A stretch of 64,000 bases of DNA from Arthrobotrys musiformis (taxonomy: Eukaryota > Ascomycota > Orbiliomycetes > Orbiliales > Orbiliaceae). Both the position numbers and the translations under genes were made by a program. The notes beneath the pieces were generated by a model. That model had not been told where the DNA came from, made no database searches, and saw only the letters and a list, made by a program, of their open reading frames with translations. Location of the stretch: contig JAVHJL010000006.1 of NCBI GenBank assembly GCA_036971715.1, positions 3,038,001 to 3,102,000 of the forward strand, read 5' to 3'. Of the stretch, positions 1 through 11,098 are shown in pieces (position 1 is the first letter of the stretch; each line of letters begins with the position of its first letter).

Positions 1-2417
1 GTTCCAGTGCAGAACGTGCAGTACCCGCGAATTCGAAGAAAAAGGCATCGAACTCCACAGGATACGGCGAATGGCTAGCTAGAGCATAGGGAGGGATAAT
101 ACGGACCGCCACTAGGTGTATCATGGTGTACAAAGCCGCCGGCAATACCGGCAAGCCGCACCTTCGCGTTAGCCAATGTCTGTTCTTGACTTGCCCGCCT
201 ACAAGCGTAACGAATCCGGGCCAAAAGAAAGGCCGGACGTGGTGAGTGGGATGTTTGGAGAGAGAATAGCCGGGAGAGGGGGGTCCTAGGAGCTACTAGG
301 AGACGGTGCAGAGGATATACGTATACGGGCATCACCGACGACGGCATTTGGCTGGTACTTACACTGCTTCGGTCGACATTGTGAATTAGATGGTATTGAT
401 TATGGAGTTTAGGTGAATTTGAGCTTGTGGTAACAGTGCAATCGAGCTCTGTCGATGCTTATAATTGATTGATCGATTGGTGATGAGGGTGGTGATGGTG
501 GTGATGGTGGTGGTGAGGCCGAGGTGGAGAGAGAGATACTAAAGGAAGGGCAGACGTGAGCAGGACGAAGCTGGGCGGCAGCACTGTTATATACTTTGGA
601 CCGGTCCGGAATCCAACCACCACCAAACCTCGCACCGGTCTCCAGTGCACCCCCCCTGCCGAGACCCTCTATTATCATGTCTGCGTGAATAGTAAGTGCC
701 ATTGCCTGCTGTACTACGACCTAACTAACCCACTAATTAACCAAGCTAACACGAGGGTTGATTCCGGTAGATTACTTACTATATCCCCGAATCCTGTAGG
801 GGTGCCGTTGCAGGCGGTTATAGGAATCACCGATTATATCGATTACGTTGGGAAACCGGCTGCACTGACTTCTTGGACTTCAGTCCCACCCCGAAAAGCT
901 GCACATTGCACTGTATCAGTCCGGTTTGAGGTATCCGAGACGAGAAGATACCTCGGTGGCTGCCCAATATCATTCCGTAGTGAAGCCCTTCGACGGACAG
1001 TTTGCTATGTATGCATCGCTATATTGCATACTGTGCTATTGCCATTGATATCCATCAGTACAGACTTTTTGATGTTGATACTGGCATTGGGTTTGCAATT
1101 CGATCAATGGTAATTGCAAGGGTTCCAATATATCCCACGCGATCAAGCGCGCGATTTGTGGACGGGCTGAGATCCCAACATTCGGCCGGGCAAAATATTT
1201 CCACGGCGATGGCAAAGGATTCACAAATTCACATGGCCCATCGCATTGGATTCATTTCAGCAATTTTTTTTTTTTTAACCGTCCCTTCTGAGGACCCTAG
1301 GGACTAGAGACTGGACTGACCCCAACTAGGAGATGCTCCCGGTTTGGGCCATTGAGCTATAACCGGCGGATATATGCCCCCTTAACAATTCATTCATTCA
1401 TTCAAACTACTGACATCTAGGATGCCTGCGGAATGGCCAGTGCAGCGCAGCAGTGCGGCTGCCCCGCCCCCACTATACACGGGGAGCTACATGCACCAGA
1501 AAAACCCACAGAAACGGCGTTGGTATGGGATTAAATTGAGCGGTGAATCCTATGCCGTAAAACCAGCTTAGTTGGGCCAATGGCGCTAGCCCGTTCGATC
1601 CCAGCCCAACTTAAAGGACGCAACCGTTTCGCTAGGCTATCGGCGGAATGTCTCTTCAGATAATCGGCATGTTGACGAGAGTAATCAATTAATTGCTAAT
1701 TGCTAATCCCTCCCAGCCAGAGCCCAATCTGATGAGTAAACTGCACGGTGGCCCGCAAGTCGACTGCATTCGAACTGGTCCTTTGGCCTTTTGGGCACCG
1801 ATTGGAGCGAGTGTACGTCATATTGCTGGCATCTTGGCGGCCTTGCGGGATGCTGCAGTAAGCAATCTGGAGCTCAAGTAATACACTTGTAACACAGTTC
1901 TGGTCCCAGTAGCTCCCGCGGTCTACCGAAAAGGCTGCCTGCTGGCTTCTTACTGACGTTTTAGTCAGCCAGATAGTTCTATTATTCTGTTATCAAAGTT
2001 TTGGTTCTCGCCGTGCAGCTGTGAAGTGAAGCTCAAAGTTCGAAGTTCGGAGTTCGAAGTCTCAGCAGACAGAAAAGCGCTGACCAACACCTCGAGACGG
2101 GAACATCGTTGATGTGTTGAGGTGTTGTCCAACAATCAAACGTATTCTCATTCACGTGATCAGAACATCCAAATAGGAAAGTCCATGCAAACAAACACAA
2201 CAAGCAACGCCAACCAAAAATTTACCGCACAATGAGTCGCCTCCTTGAACGCCACCATCACGACTTCATCCCAGCTCTTCTCTCAACTTCATCAATCCAC
2301 TGCCGCTAACTACAACGTAGTCAGCATCATCCTCAAGCTCAATCAACCCCCCCTCCCCATCAACCCCACGAGAGAAGCCGCTTTTGCCTCGTTAGAAGGC
2401 CAATAAGAAAAAAGGGT
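1..2417. other. Gene-free left edge
   Basis: No coding region can be supported here. The longest open frame on the plus strand (556-1113) lacks an ATG start, has no recognisable domain and no family resemblance. Minus-strand frames at 75-347 and 409-702 are low-complexity; a GGTGAT/GGTGGT trinucleotide tract at about 480-520 produces a spurious polyhistidine frame. The last 250 bases are C- and A-rich and probably form the promoter and 5' leader of the RNA-binding protein that starts at 2418. Confidence 0.6.
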
Positions 2418-3566
2418 ATGTCTTATCCACCACCACCCGGGACTTCTAGCCTCCCGCCGCGTCCACCTCCAAGCATACACGCCTCAACTCATGCCTTTGC
2501 CGGCTTCAAGCCCCGTCAGGTAGCCTCGAGCAACCAGCCAATAGGCGCGCCGCCTACATATTCCGGTGTTCCAGGTGTATCTACTCCTCCGACCTACGGC
2601 GCCGGCAGGTCTTCACAGCCATCGGCTCAAGCCTACGGATATGGCGCGCAATCTCAAACTTCATACTCTGCTGCACCGCAGACGACGTATTCAGCCGGCC
2701 CAACGGCCAGCTCAGGTTACATGAACCAATCTTCATATCAAAGTCAGGGTCAACACGGACACCAGAATCAACACCAACATCAATATGGAGGACAGCAGCA
2801 GCAGCAGCAGCACCATGGCCATCACCAGGGAGGTCGTGGTGGACACCACCAAGGTGGTCCTCGACATTATCAAAACAGAAATAGCCAGAACAACAACAAC
2901 AACCACAATTCGAACTTCCCTCCACTAGACCCGGAGATGGAAGCCCAAATCGCAGAACAGCAGTCAATCTATGATCCTGCCCGTCGAGCACAACTCGCTG
3001 CTGCTGCAGCCGCTGCAAATAGCACTGTATCGGGTGACTACAGCGCCAATCCATCTGCTCTCCCCGACGGCCAATCCGCGCCTGCCCAACCGCAACAGAA
3101 GAAAGCGACCGTTGTTCGCTCCGGCGGTGGCCAAACATGGAAAGACGACTCCCTTCTCGAATGGGACCCAGCCCATTTCCGTCTCTTCGTCGGTAATCTT
3201 GCCGGTGAAGTCACCGACGAATCTCTCCTCAAGGCCTTTGCCGCCTACCCATCCGTCCAGAAGGCCAGAGTCATTCGGGATAAACGTACAACCAAGAGCA
3301 AAGGGTATGGATTCGTGGCCTTTCAGGATGGAGACGATTACTTCAAAGCGGCGAGGGAGATGCAAGGAAAGTACATTGGCAGTCATCCGGTATTGCTTAG
3401 AAAGAGCACAACAGAAATTCGCCCAACAATTGCGAACAACAAAAAGAAGAACAGTAAGCACAAGGGAAGCGGCGGTGCCTCTGGGGGCAATGCTGCGCTT
3501 GGGAAGAAGGAAGGTGGTGGAGTAGTCAAAGTCAAGAAAGAGAAGGGACCGAAACTGCTCGGCTGA
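2418..3566 (+). CDS. RBM42-like RRM RNA-binding protein
   Basis: Single-exon gene for a 382-residue protein. The N-terminus (MSYPPPPGTSSLPPRPPPS) is the proline-rich start seen in fungal RBM42-type proteins. Residues 60-165 are low-complexity, rich in Ser, Tyr, Gln, His and Gly, with polyglutamine and polyasparagine runs. One RNA recognition motif spans about 254-330, with RNP2 LFVGNL at 256-261 and RNP1 KGYGFVAF at 295-302. The tail is Lys/Gly-rich and ends in KVKKEKGPKLLG. Proteins of this family bind RNA and are linked to pre-mRNA processing; that role is taken from the family, not shown here. The ATG at 2418 is chosen because it gives the conserved N-terminus. An upstream 5'UTR intron is possible but not needed. 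Confidence 0.88.
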   Translation: MSYPPPPGTSSLPPRPPPSIHASTHAFAGFKPRQVASSNQPIGAPPTYSGVPGVSTPPTYGAGRSSQPSAQAYGYGAQSQTSYSAAPQTTYSAGPTASSGYMNQSSYQSQGQHGHQNQHQHQYGGQQQQQQHHGHHQGGRGGHHQGGPRHYQNRNSQNNNNNHNSNFPPLDPEMEAQIAEQQSIYDPARRAQLAAAAAAANSTVSGDYSANPSALPDGQSAPAQPQQKKATVVRSGGGQTWKDDSLLEWDPAHFRLFVGNLAGEVTDESLLKAFAAYPSVQKARVIRDKRTTKSKGYGFVAFQDGDDYFKAAREMQGKYIGSHPVLLRKSTTEIRPTIANNKKKNSKHKGSGGASGGNAALGKKEGGGVVKVKKEKGPKLLG

Positions 3567-4239
3567 GCCTTACTACCAGTTTCATTGCGGGTCACGCTTA
3601 GGTTTCATTGCCCTCTCATGTTTCATTGGCGTATTTGGCGTTGGACTGTTCGTAGGGAGGGGTTAGCATGTAGGATAGGGATCGTGCATTAATTATTATT
3701 ACCATTGCCACCAAGCTCCACAAATAGACATACAGGGTACAGTTTTATATGCGGATGACTAAAAGCCTCGAACAATCTGTCCTCGCCGCCTAACCAACGT
3801 CCCACCAACACAAAAACGCCATGTTGGATTTTTCTTACAGTTGGACGTAATGTAATGCTAACAGTTTACGGTCCATGATTGCATAAGCCTGCAAACTGAA
3901 ATACATCCTACCTGGATGTTAAGAAGCCACGATGCCTCCATTGGCGCCGCCATGGCTCTTGGGCAAAAAAACATACGATCACAATTACAATTTTTGCTGT
4001 TGTAGAGTCTCCCAGGTCTGGGTACGAGACAATGTTGTAGAATGAAAAGACAGAAGGCTTTCCTAGAGCAGATTAATTCTTATGAATTCACGACATTTAC
4101 CTCAAACATCTCATGATAGGACATGCTCCCCTCACGAGCTCAAGAATGGCGAAGGGCGGGGGTGATAGGAATATTGACGTCTGCCACGTTACAAAACATT
4201 GTGCCATACATACCCATAGTCAACGAAACGTGGAAGAGT
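3567..4239. other. Intergenic; partial copy of TACGAGAC motif
   Basis: No gene. Contains the probable 3'UTR of the RRM gene and the promoter of the first secreted paralog. At 4016-4030 lies GTCTGGGTACGAGAC, an imperfect dyad that matches the distal half of the motif repeated between the next genes. Confidence 0.6.
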
Positions 4240-5178
4240 ATGTCTTGTAAACGGGTGGTATCGTATGTCACCGCCGGCCTTTGCGTCGCTCCGACGCTCC
4301 TCGTGTAAGCATATTAAACTCTTCGATCAATATAAATTTCTACTTGGGCACCATATATATAAAAACACATATACTTAACGAATAATAATAGTTCGGCCGT
4401 TCCAGATATCGAACTGTCCAGAGACTCCTACGATGCCCTCATCGATGAAAACTACGACATCCTCACAACCCTCGGGCAGCACTTATCCCACTTCGCAAAC
4501 CTGATAATGCACGTCGACAACTTCCAACCCGAAGTCGTCGACCCCCTCCACCTTACCGTCAGCGTACTCTCAAGCCCGGACGTGAACCCCACGGCCAGCG
4601 AATCCGGCGGATTGAACGAGGAAACGGGACAATTCGATCTACCGGCTGTGGATATATACCACGAGATAGATACTCTAATATCAAACATCCTACCCCGCCC
4701 CATCGACCTCCCATCCGATATATGGACAACCCACGACGGAGCCATAACAACCACGACATTCGAGCAGGCGCTGAAGTTACTAGGAACAGAACTAACCTAC
4801 GGCGCCGACAACCCGACTATTCCAGAAAACCTCATCCGCTGGCTCTTCGACGTACATTTTGAGATCGCGGATAGTGTGGTGTTAAAAAGTTATCAATTCC
4901 TTATGTTACAGGCTGGGTTGAGGGATTTGGATACGTATATACAACATGCGGTTGAGGCGATCGATCAGGCTAGTTTTCTGTCGCAGTGGAATTTTGAGTA
5001 CCCGAGTTTAGACGGGTTGCAAGCCGGCGCTGGGGGGAGTAATAGTGGTATTTCTTCGCTGTTTAAGAAGGATTTGGATCGGGCGAAGGGGATTTGGACT
5101 GATTTCTTGGTAACTTCTGGGAAGATTGTGAACGGGGTGGAAGGAGTGCGGAGTGCAGTTTGGGCGCAGGGTGGTTAG
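4240..5178 (+). CDS. Secreted paralog A of a tandem trio, unknown function
   Basis: Two exons, 4240-4304 and 4392-5178, with a phase-2 intron (donor GTAAGC, acceptor AATAG), encode 283 residues. Exon 1 supplies a hydrophobic N-terminus beginning MSCKRVVSYVTAGLCVAPTL, read as a signal peptide. The mature part is mostly predicted helical, with no cysteine pattern and no family I recognise. It shares features with the next two genes: an I-x-L start segment with an FQP triplet about 35 residues on, a central L-x-x-W-x-FD-x-x-F motif (LIRWLFDVHF), and a Y-x-S-L-x-GLQ stretch. It also shares intron position and phase. The C-terminus ends SAVWAQGG. The product is inferred to be extracellular; its role is unknown. 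Start choice rests on the spliced signal peptide rather than on the upstream ATG at 4123. Confidence 0.72.
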
Positions 5179-5704
5179 TATCATTATATTGCGATATCAG
5201 TGCATGTTCTGGCGTTTAATATTTGGGGAAATGTTTGAGGAATTGGTTTAACTTCTGTTTGTATATATCTGTTCTATCTAGCCTCATGAACTCATGAATT
5301 CGTCCAATTTGGAAATCTAACAGGGAAATATGAATTGTGGGACGAGAATGAGGCAGTAACCCAAACAAAGGCCCCCTTTGTGACGTCTTGGTACGAGACC
5401 AGCTGTAACCGTTTATAGGAATAAATACCGGGTATTCGATAACAAGATGGAATCACTGAATTCAGCCCTACGAGTAGTCCTAGCCACTAAAGCATATAGC
5501 TCGAATGAGCTCGTGCCCGCCGTTATAGCACCCACCACGGCGTCCACCGTGAGCGAGCTTGAGGTATTATAGTATAATAGCCACGAACATGGCATGGAGT
5601 CCGCGGCTCCCTACAATCCACGAGGCATGCAATCTCAACTTGTATCCCGAGTTCGAATATTCGTAAATTAGAAGTCAAGCAGCTGAACCTCTACAGAACC
5701 AGCG
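5179..5704. other. Intergenic between paralogs A and B with repeated motif
   Basis: No gene. A 23-base motif at 5377-5399 consists of TTTGTGACGTCT, one base, then GGTACGAGAC (with a shared G). Near-identical copies occur at 6722-6744 and 7090-7112. Confidence 0.6.
5377..5399 (+). repeat. Intergenic motif copy 1 (GTGACGTCT + GGTACGAGAC)
   Basis: Full copy of the trio's intergenic motif: TTTGTGACGTCT then TGGTACGAGAC. Contains the GACGTC palindrome and a GTCT/AGAC dyad around GGTACG. Confidence 0.75.
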
Positions 5705-6700
5705 ATGAAATTTCTCAGCCCGAAATACAGCCATTTGGTTGCCCTCGTACTCGGGTTATCGGCCCGTCTAGTGTATGTCATTCTTCTCATACCCGTAATT
5801 TAGACTTCATAAGTCCAAGTGCAATGAATAACTAACTTCTTGACCTTCCACAAAATCTCCAGCCGTGGAGAGACAATACAGCTCACAGTCGAACAATTCG
5901 ACACCCTAGTGCAAGCCAAATTCTGGGAACTCCACGGCCTATATGAAACCCTCACAGATATCATCGGCATGGTCACCGAAAAGGCGATTTTCCAACCCGG
6001 AGCAACCGGTTCAACTCAATGGCCCAGTCTAGACGAACTGATCACTCGCTCTGCAGCTGGAATCGCCGATGCGGGACAACATACCGCAGGACCAGCCCCA
6101 CAGAGCGCAACAATCGCCGATGAACTCGCCGATTTAGTCAGGGATGTCCCGAATCTCCAAGTCACCCTTCTCCGTGATGCATGGAGAGAACGGAACGGAC
6201 AGCCATATGCACAAAACCTATGGGATCGTACCGAAGAGTTAGATGAATACCTAACCGAAGGCGGGGAGGTTAACATCGAAAGCGCCTCTTCGCTGCTAAC
6301 GTGGGTATTCGATGCGACTTTCGATCCAATAGTCGGAATATACACCCTCGACATCGACAAGAAAGATAGCTTAATCCTCTCAGCGGGGGGTCTATCGGCA
6401 CGTCTAGCGGATGTAGGGGCTCAGATGGCGGAATTGGAGTTCGCGTACCGTACATCCCTCAATGGATTACAAGATCGAATGTTGGCGAGACTCGCGGGGG
6501 ATTACTTGGGAAGAAGGCTCTCTTTGGTGTCGGAATTTGTAGACGATTACTCGGGCGTATTCCGGAATCTTCAGATAGTTATTGGGGATGTTAGTGAAGA
6601 TAATAACCCGCGGGGTCTCCTCAATTGGTTGCAGACGATTCCGGTCCAACCTGGGGGCCATACTAATGTTCAGGTTACCTTTGGGTCGTTTGGGCTGTAG
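5705..6700 (+). CDS. Secreted paralog B of the tandem trio
   Basis: Two exons, 5705-5772 and 5863-6700, joined by a phase-2 intron with donor GTATGT, branch ACTAAC at about 5831 and acceptor CTCCAG, encode 301 residues. The first 22 residues form a good signal peptide (basic start MKFLSPKYSH followed by a hydrophobic run LVALVLGLSA). The mature protein starts near RGETIQLTVEQF and contains FQPGATGS, the LLTWVFDATF counterpart of A's LIRWLFDVHF, and TSLNGLQ matching A's PSLDGLQ. No catalytic motif is visible. No TATA or terminator is clear. It lies in the same orientation as A and C, consistent with tandem duplication. Confidence 0.8.
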
Positions 6701-6721
6701 ATATAGATTTAGGGGCCTAAT

Positions 6722-6744
6722 TTTGTGACGTCTGGGTACGAGAC
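6722..6744 (+). repeat. Intergenic motif copy 2
   Basis: TTTGTGACGTCT then GGGTACGAGAC, one base different from copy 1, 21 bases after the stop of paralog B. Confidence 0.75.
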
Positions 6745-7089
6745 TAGGCCTAGTTTGCTATTTTTGAGATCATTGCGATATTGGTTTCTTACTTAGATCT
6801 AATTCCAGTATCTCTATCTATTAATATTGTTCTTGATTTAATATTTCGATTCGTAACGTGGACTCTGGGTAGTGAGTGGGCGTAATATCAATATAGCCTA
6901 GTTACTAATTTCTGAGGAAATGTAGTGACGAAATGACAGATTCGAACTATCCTTTCTTTGTGGCGTATTAACTTTGCTATGATGAATGAATCCCCAAGGT
7001 CGCTATGGATATACGGAGCAATATAGAGAGAAATCAAGCCGTGAAACTGGCTCACGAACATAATAAATCACACGCGATATAGGCATCCC

Positions 7090-7112
7090 TTTGTGACGTC
7101 TAGGCGCGAGGC
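7090..7112 (+). repeat. Intergenic motif copy 3, diverged
   Basis: TTTGTGACGTCT is intact; the distal half is AGGCGCGAGGC, with three or four changes relative to copies 1 and 2. Confidence 0.7.
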
Positions 7113-7219
7113 AAACTCAGATCCTTGTTGGACAGACTCTAGCAAATATTCAAATATGCGACTCCAAAATTCTATCAAGATATCTTGGTATCTTGGGTTT
7201 ATTTTCAGCTCCGGAAGAT

Positions 7220-8333
7220 ATGTCGTGTAAGGACCTTGGCCTAGCACTAGTCTCGGCGCCTAGCACCAGCCCCTTGATGTAGTATATACATGTGTTTAAG
7301 CAATAAGCCGATAAGTTGAAGGATCCCGCAAATTTGTAGCCGTAGGTCTTAGCTAGTATACCACTAATTTGAATAACTGATTCCTGGTAGAAACGCCTCG
7401 GGAATGGGATATCTCCCCGTCTCCGAATTCGAGGAGTGGCTGAAAGAGCCACCAAACCCACAATATCTCACCGAAATAACCGAAGCCCTCGACGTCCTTA
7501 CTACGAAATACTTCCCGCCGGATTCAAAATTCAAACCCGGATACCTTCCTCATGATATAATAATACTCCTAGACGGCGTCCATGATGGCCTCTCTGCGCT
7601 CCAAATCGAAAATGATGACTACCTCGAAGAGCTGGATAAAACCCAGGACCCCGATACCGAAGTCGACGAAAAGCCCCTATCTCTCACCAAAAAACGGACC
7701 CAGAAACCACCATTCTCCGCCGAAAACTTCTTCGACAAAATCTTCAAGGCTATCACTATCCCCTTTGTCCACCGGGAGGACATGTGGAAAGACCGACCCC
7801 TCGCAAAAGCAGCGTTGACACCAGAGCACCCCTCCGTTTTCTCCGCCCTCCAAGAATTCTGCGACTACTTAAGAACCAACGTCGACTTTAATAATAGCAC
7901 CACCCTCGGAATATGGATCTACTCCGGCCACATAGTGCCCCGTCCCAAAGTCGACGTGGCGTGGTACTACCTCGATGCCCGCGCGGCATTAAGCCAGCTC
8001 TTCGGCAGGTTCTACACCGTCCTCTCGGATGTGTACAGGGAAATTGAAAGAATCCCGGGAGAGGTGTATTGGTCGTTGGAAGATCCGGTCAGTAAGGCTG
8101 ATTGGATGGCCATGGGGGATTTTGAAGCGCTACGGGTTTATGTGAAAAAAGTTGAGCAGGCGGTGTATTTGATTTACTGGAATCTGATGACTATAAGGAT
8201 CGACCCGGAGAAGGAAGATGCATTGGGTCATATGGCGTATAATCCTGGGTTGAATGGGAGGAGGCCGAGGAGGTGGCCATATAATGTTGATCCTAGGTTT
8301 TTGGATGGCCCTGGTGCTGGCGGGAGAAGATAA
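7220..8333 (+). CDS. Tandem-trio paralog C, probably secreted
   Basis: Proposed exons 7220-7278 and 7391-8333 (phase-2 intron, donor GTAGTA, acceptor GGTAG) give 333 residues. The first exon is supported by its start MSCK, matching paralog A, and by the same intron phase and position as A and B. Its signal region (MSCKDLGLALVSAPSTSPLI) is weakly hydrophobic, so secretion is less certain. If the first exon is not used, the frame from ATG 7404 gives 309 residues. A segment around FCDYLRTNVDFNNSTTL followed by W-I-Y-S-G-H-I aligns with B's LDEYLTEGGEVNIESASSLL and W-V-F-D. An insert rich in Lys, Pro and Asp (about residues 85-115) is absent from A and B. The tail is basic (RRPRRW). No function is recognisable. 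Confidence 0.68.
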
Positions 8334-11098
8334 TTAAATCCAACCGTAAAAATAATGAAATCAATATAAGAAAGAAATGATTAGATTATATTATGGTATG
8401 GAGGGATATAACTAGATGGCCTTTCGCTCCTGTATCCTCGACTGCTTTACGAAATCCCACGATGGGATTAGACGACGAACTTCTGACCAGAAGCTGGAAA
8501 CCGTCGTCTGCGCCATAGGTAATATTATAGTGTAATGTGTTGGAACTTGTGGTAACTTTTGCTAGCAGTCTTGGAGGGAGGGGTATATATTCGCGAGTGC
8601 GACTTCGAGTGCGACTTGTGAAAAAAGGTGCCTTACAAAAAAGAATTTTAGCAAGAATGTATCCTTTCTTTCGAATTAAATAAGAAAGAGGTCTTGGATT
8701 TATCTAAGGCACAGGGCTCAACCCCTCTTTGAAGTCATCTTCCGCAAGTCAGTATACGTATATATCAAGCAAGTCTCGAGACCATAAACCTGGGCATGCA
8801 TATGCATCGTGAAATGCCCATGATAATCCAACAAATGGACACTAAAGTCACCTACTATAGGACCATTTTGAGGGAGAATGTGCTAAGCTAGCCCGTGCGA
8901 TCATTTGCTCAATAGATATCATATCATAAGTCTTCATTAGGACCTCAAGGCGCCCCAAGCTAAAGCCAGGAGGCATTCTCCAGAGCTACCAAGATAGCTC
9001 GATACATGTATACGTATACAAGATTACATTCCATCACACCAACAGGAGGGGAAAAATATCACAAGGACATCCCATAAGAGCAGTAGCGCTGAAAATATCA
9101 GGCAAGAAAGAAAAAAGAGAAGAGACGCTAAACCCAACAAGAAAACATCAAAAGAGGAGTGCACGCTTTGCTCGCTAGAATCGATCGCTCGCTGAAGATA
9201 ACATGAAAACCAAAGGAGGCTAAAAAAAGTCATCAGTAAGTAAACAAATCCAAAGAATAGGGAAACAAGGAAATTCCGGCGTCAAACACTAGCCGTCAGA
9301 TGATCAGGTGCATATGCGCCACATGCATGTGCATCCACACCAAAAGGTATCGATCGAGATGAGATGAGATGAAGAATCCGGGGATGTGAGTGCGTGAGAG
9401 CAGACGAAAGCCAATCGATTGTAAAGAGGGCATCGCAAGCCGGAACTTGCATCGATCGATTTAGGCCCTGATTGGTTATCGTTCGCCGAAGAGCAAGCAC
9501 TGGTGAACGTGAGGGAGGATTGGAGAAACTGAGCATCTGACTGTATAATAAGACCTTTGTAAAGGCCCAAGTCATTTGAAAGGGTTTAGTCCAAAAAGGA
9601 GGAAGAAAGAGGAAGAAGCTAAATACATGAAGAAGGGGTGAATACAAGAAGTTATGAAGAGGGGGTGGCGGAAGCGCAGCTGACCGACCTTCCCACCACC
9701 AAAGAATCGAAAAAGGGTAAGAAATATCATACAAAGAAGTGAAGAGCTGAAAAAATAAACAATTGCAAGAAAAGAAAATAAGAAGAAAAAGGACCCATCG
9801 CTAAAGAAAACTTCCGAAAGTAAAAAAAAATTGTGACCAAGGAAACCCTTTAACCATCTGAAAGAAAAAAAAGGGAAAAAGAGCAGATGTATCTTGAAGC
9901 AGGTGGGCTAAACTCCGTCAATACAGGTAGCCAGAATACAGGATATCATGTTTAAGAGAAACAAATATACTCCGTACAACAACCCACACACTTATCAAAT
10001 ATTAGAAGATAGAAAAGCATGACAGCAGAAACACCTCTCCCAATATAATGCTCGAAAGGAAAAGGCCGCTGTCGATACATCAAAGAAATCCTGCAGGTCA
10101 AAGGAAGAATCGTACAGGAAACAAAAATCGAGACAAACACCTTTCCCCAGGTCCGCTGAAAAGAGCATGATCTAAGGAAAATAAATAAAACGAAAAAGAA
10201 AATCAAGCAAGCCGAAGACATCCTTTCCTCCACATTAAAGGTCGTATTACATGCTAAAGATTTGGAGCTTGGTATATAAAAGTACATGAGTTTCTTTTGA
10301 ACTTCCCCGATATTAAGAAAAGCAAATCAAATCTCTCGCCGGATGGGAGCGAGGAGAAAGAAGAAGAAGAAGAAAAAATGGTAATGGTTGATAGGAAATC
10401 ATACCGTGCTGGTAGTAGTTCGTAATCCTAGTTGGATCGGGCGTTTGAATAAGGTAATAAGACCCGAGAATGCAAGGTCTTGATCGTTTCGCGGATGGAT
10501 CAGTTGATGCCGCTTGTCTGATTTTGAGTAGTCTTGATGTCTTGTCCGAGACATATCAAGAATGAAATTCGTTTCCGTGTTTTTTTTTTTTTTTTTAATT
10601 TTCTTGCTTTAGAATTTTTTTAGAGTATCGTGACGAGAGATAGGAAAGACGTGCAAACAGCTGTTTGTTTTGATCACCATCGGATTGTGGATCATTATTA
10701 GTCCGAGGCTAAGAGCGGTAATAACTCAGAAGGCGTGAAGTAGACGTAAGGGAAATGTCGTTATAAGGAAATGTTTCTCGGGATTGATGCCCGCGTGGCT
10801 GGTAGTATTATCGTAATCGATCGGAGGGCTGATGGATCAGGCCGGAAAAGGAATGGTGGAAAGAATGATCGTGTTCAAAACAGAAAACAATAAGACGTGA
10901 GATCAAAAGAGTGTCGTTCGTTGATAAAATCGGTCCGTAGACGCTAAAAAGAGAATGGAGAATGAATGACAAGGGTAGACCCAAGTATAATGACTTGCAT
11001 GGACCGGGCTTCGCGTAGATCGGTACATGTCAAACTTTTTATTTTTATTGGTTAGCCGGGCGATGATTGCGCTAACTATTGTCTAATCCATATTGGAT
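8334..11098. other. 2.8 kb gene-free, purine-rich on the plus strand
   Basis: No supportable gene on either strand. From about 9030 to 10400 the plus strand is strikingly rich in A and G (long GAAAGAAAAAAGAGAAG-type runs), so the minus strand is pyrimidine-rich. The minus-strand frames at 9282-9734 and 9952-10287 are by-products of this skew. A T run lies at about 10580-10596. The minus-strand gene starting at 13264 ends at 11099, so part of this may be its 3'UTR; a non-coding transcript is also possible. Confidence 0.5.

Larger units (their letters stand above)
6701..7219. other. Intergenic between paralogs B and C; two motif copies
   Basis: No gene. One copy of the motif lies 21 bases after the stop of B (6722-6744) and a more diverged copy at 7090-7112 lies 108 bases before the proposed start of C. 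The rest is AT-rich with no other feature. Confidence 0.6.

Noticed and set aside
556..1113. 185-codon plus-strand open frame near the left edge
   Set aside because: Begins with GTG, no ATG in a suitable place, no domain, ordinary composition; a chance frame is more likely.
2416..2421. GTATGT overlapping the start codon of the RRM gene, as a splice donor
   Set aside because: The protein reads through it with the conserved N-terminus, so it is not used as a donor for the coding frame.
9282..10287. Minus-strand frames of 150 and 111 codons
   Set aside because: They arise from the purine/pyrimidine skew and have no protein-like features.
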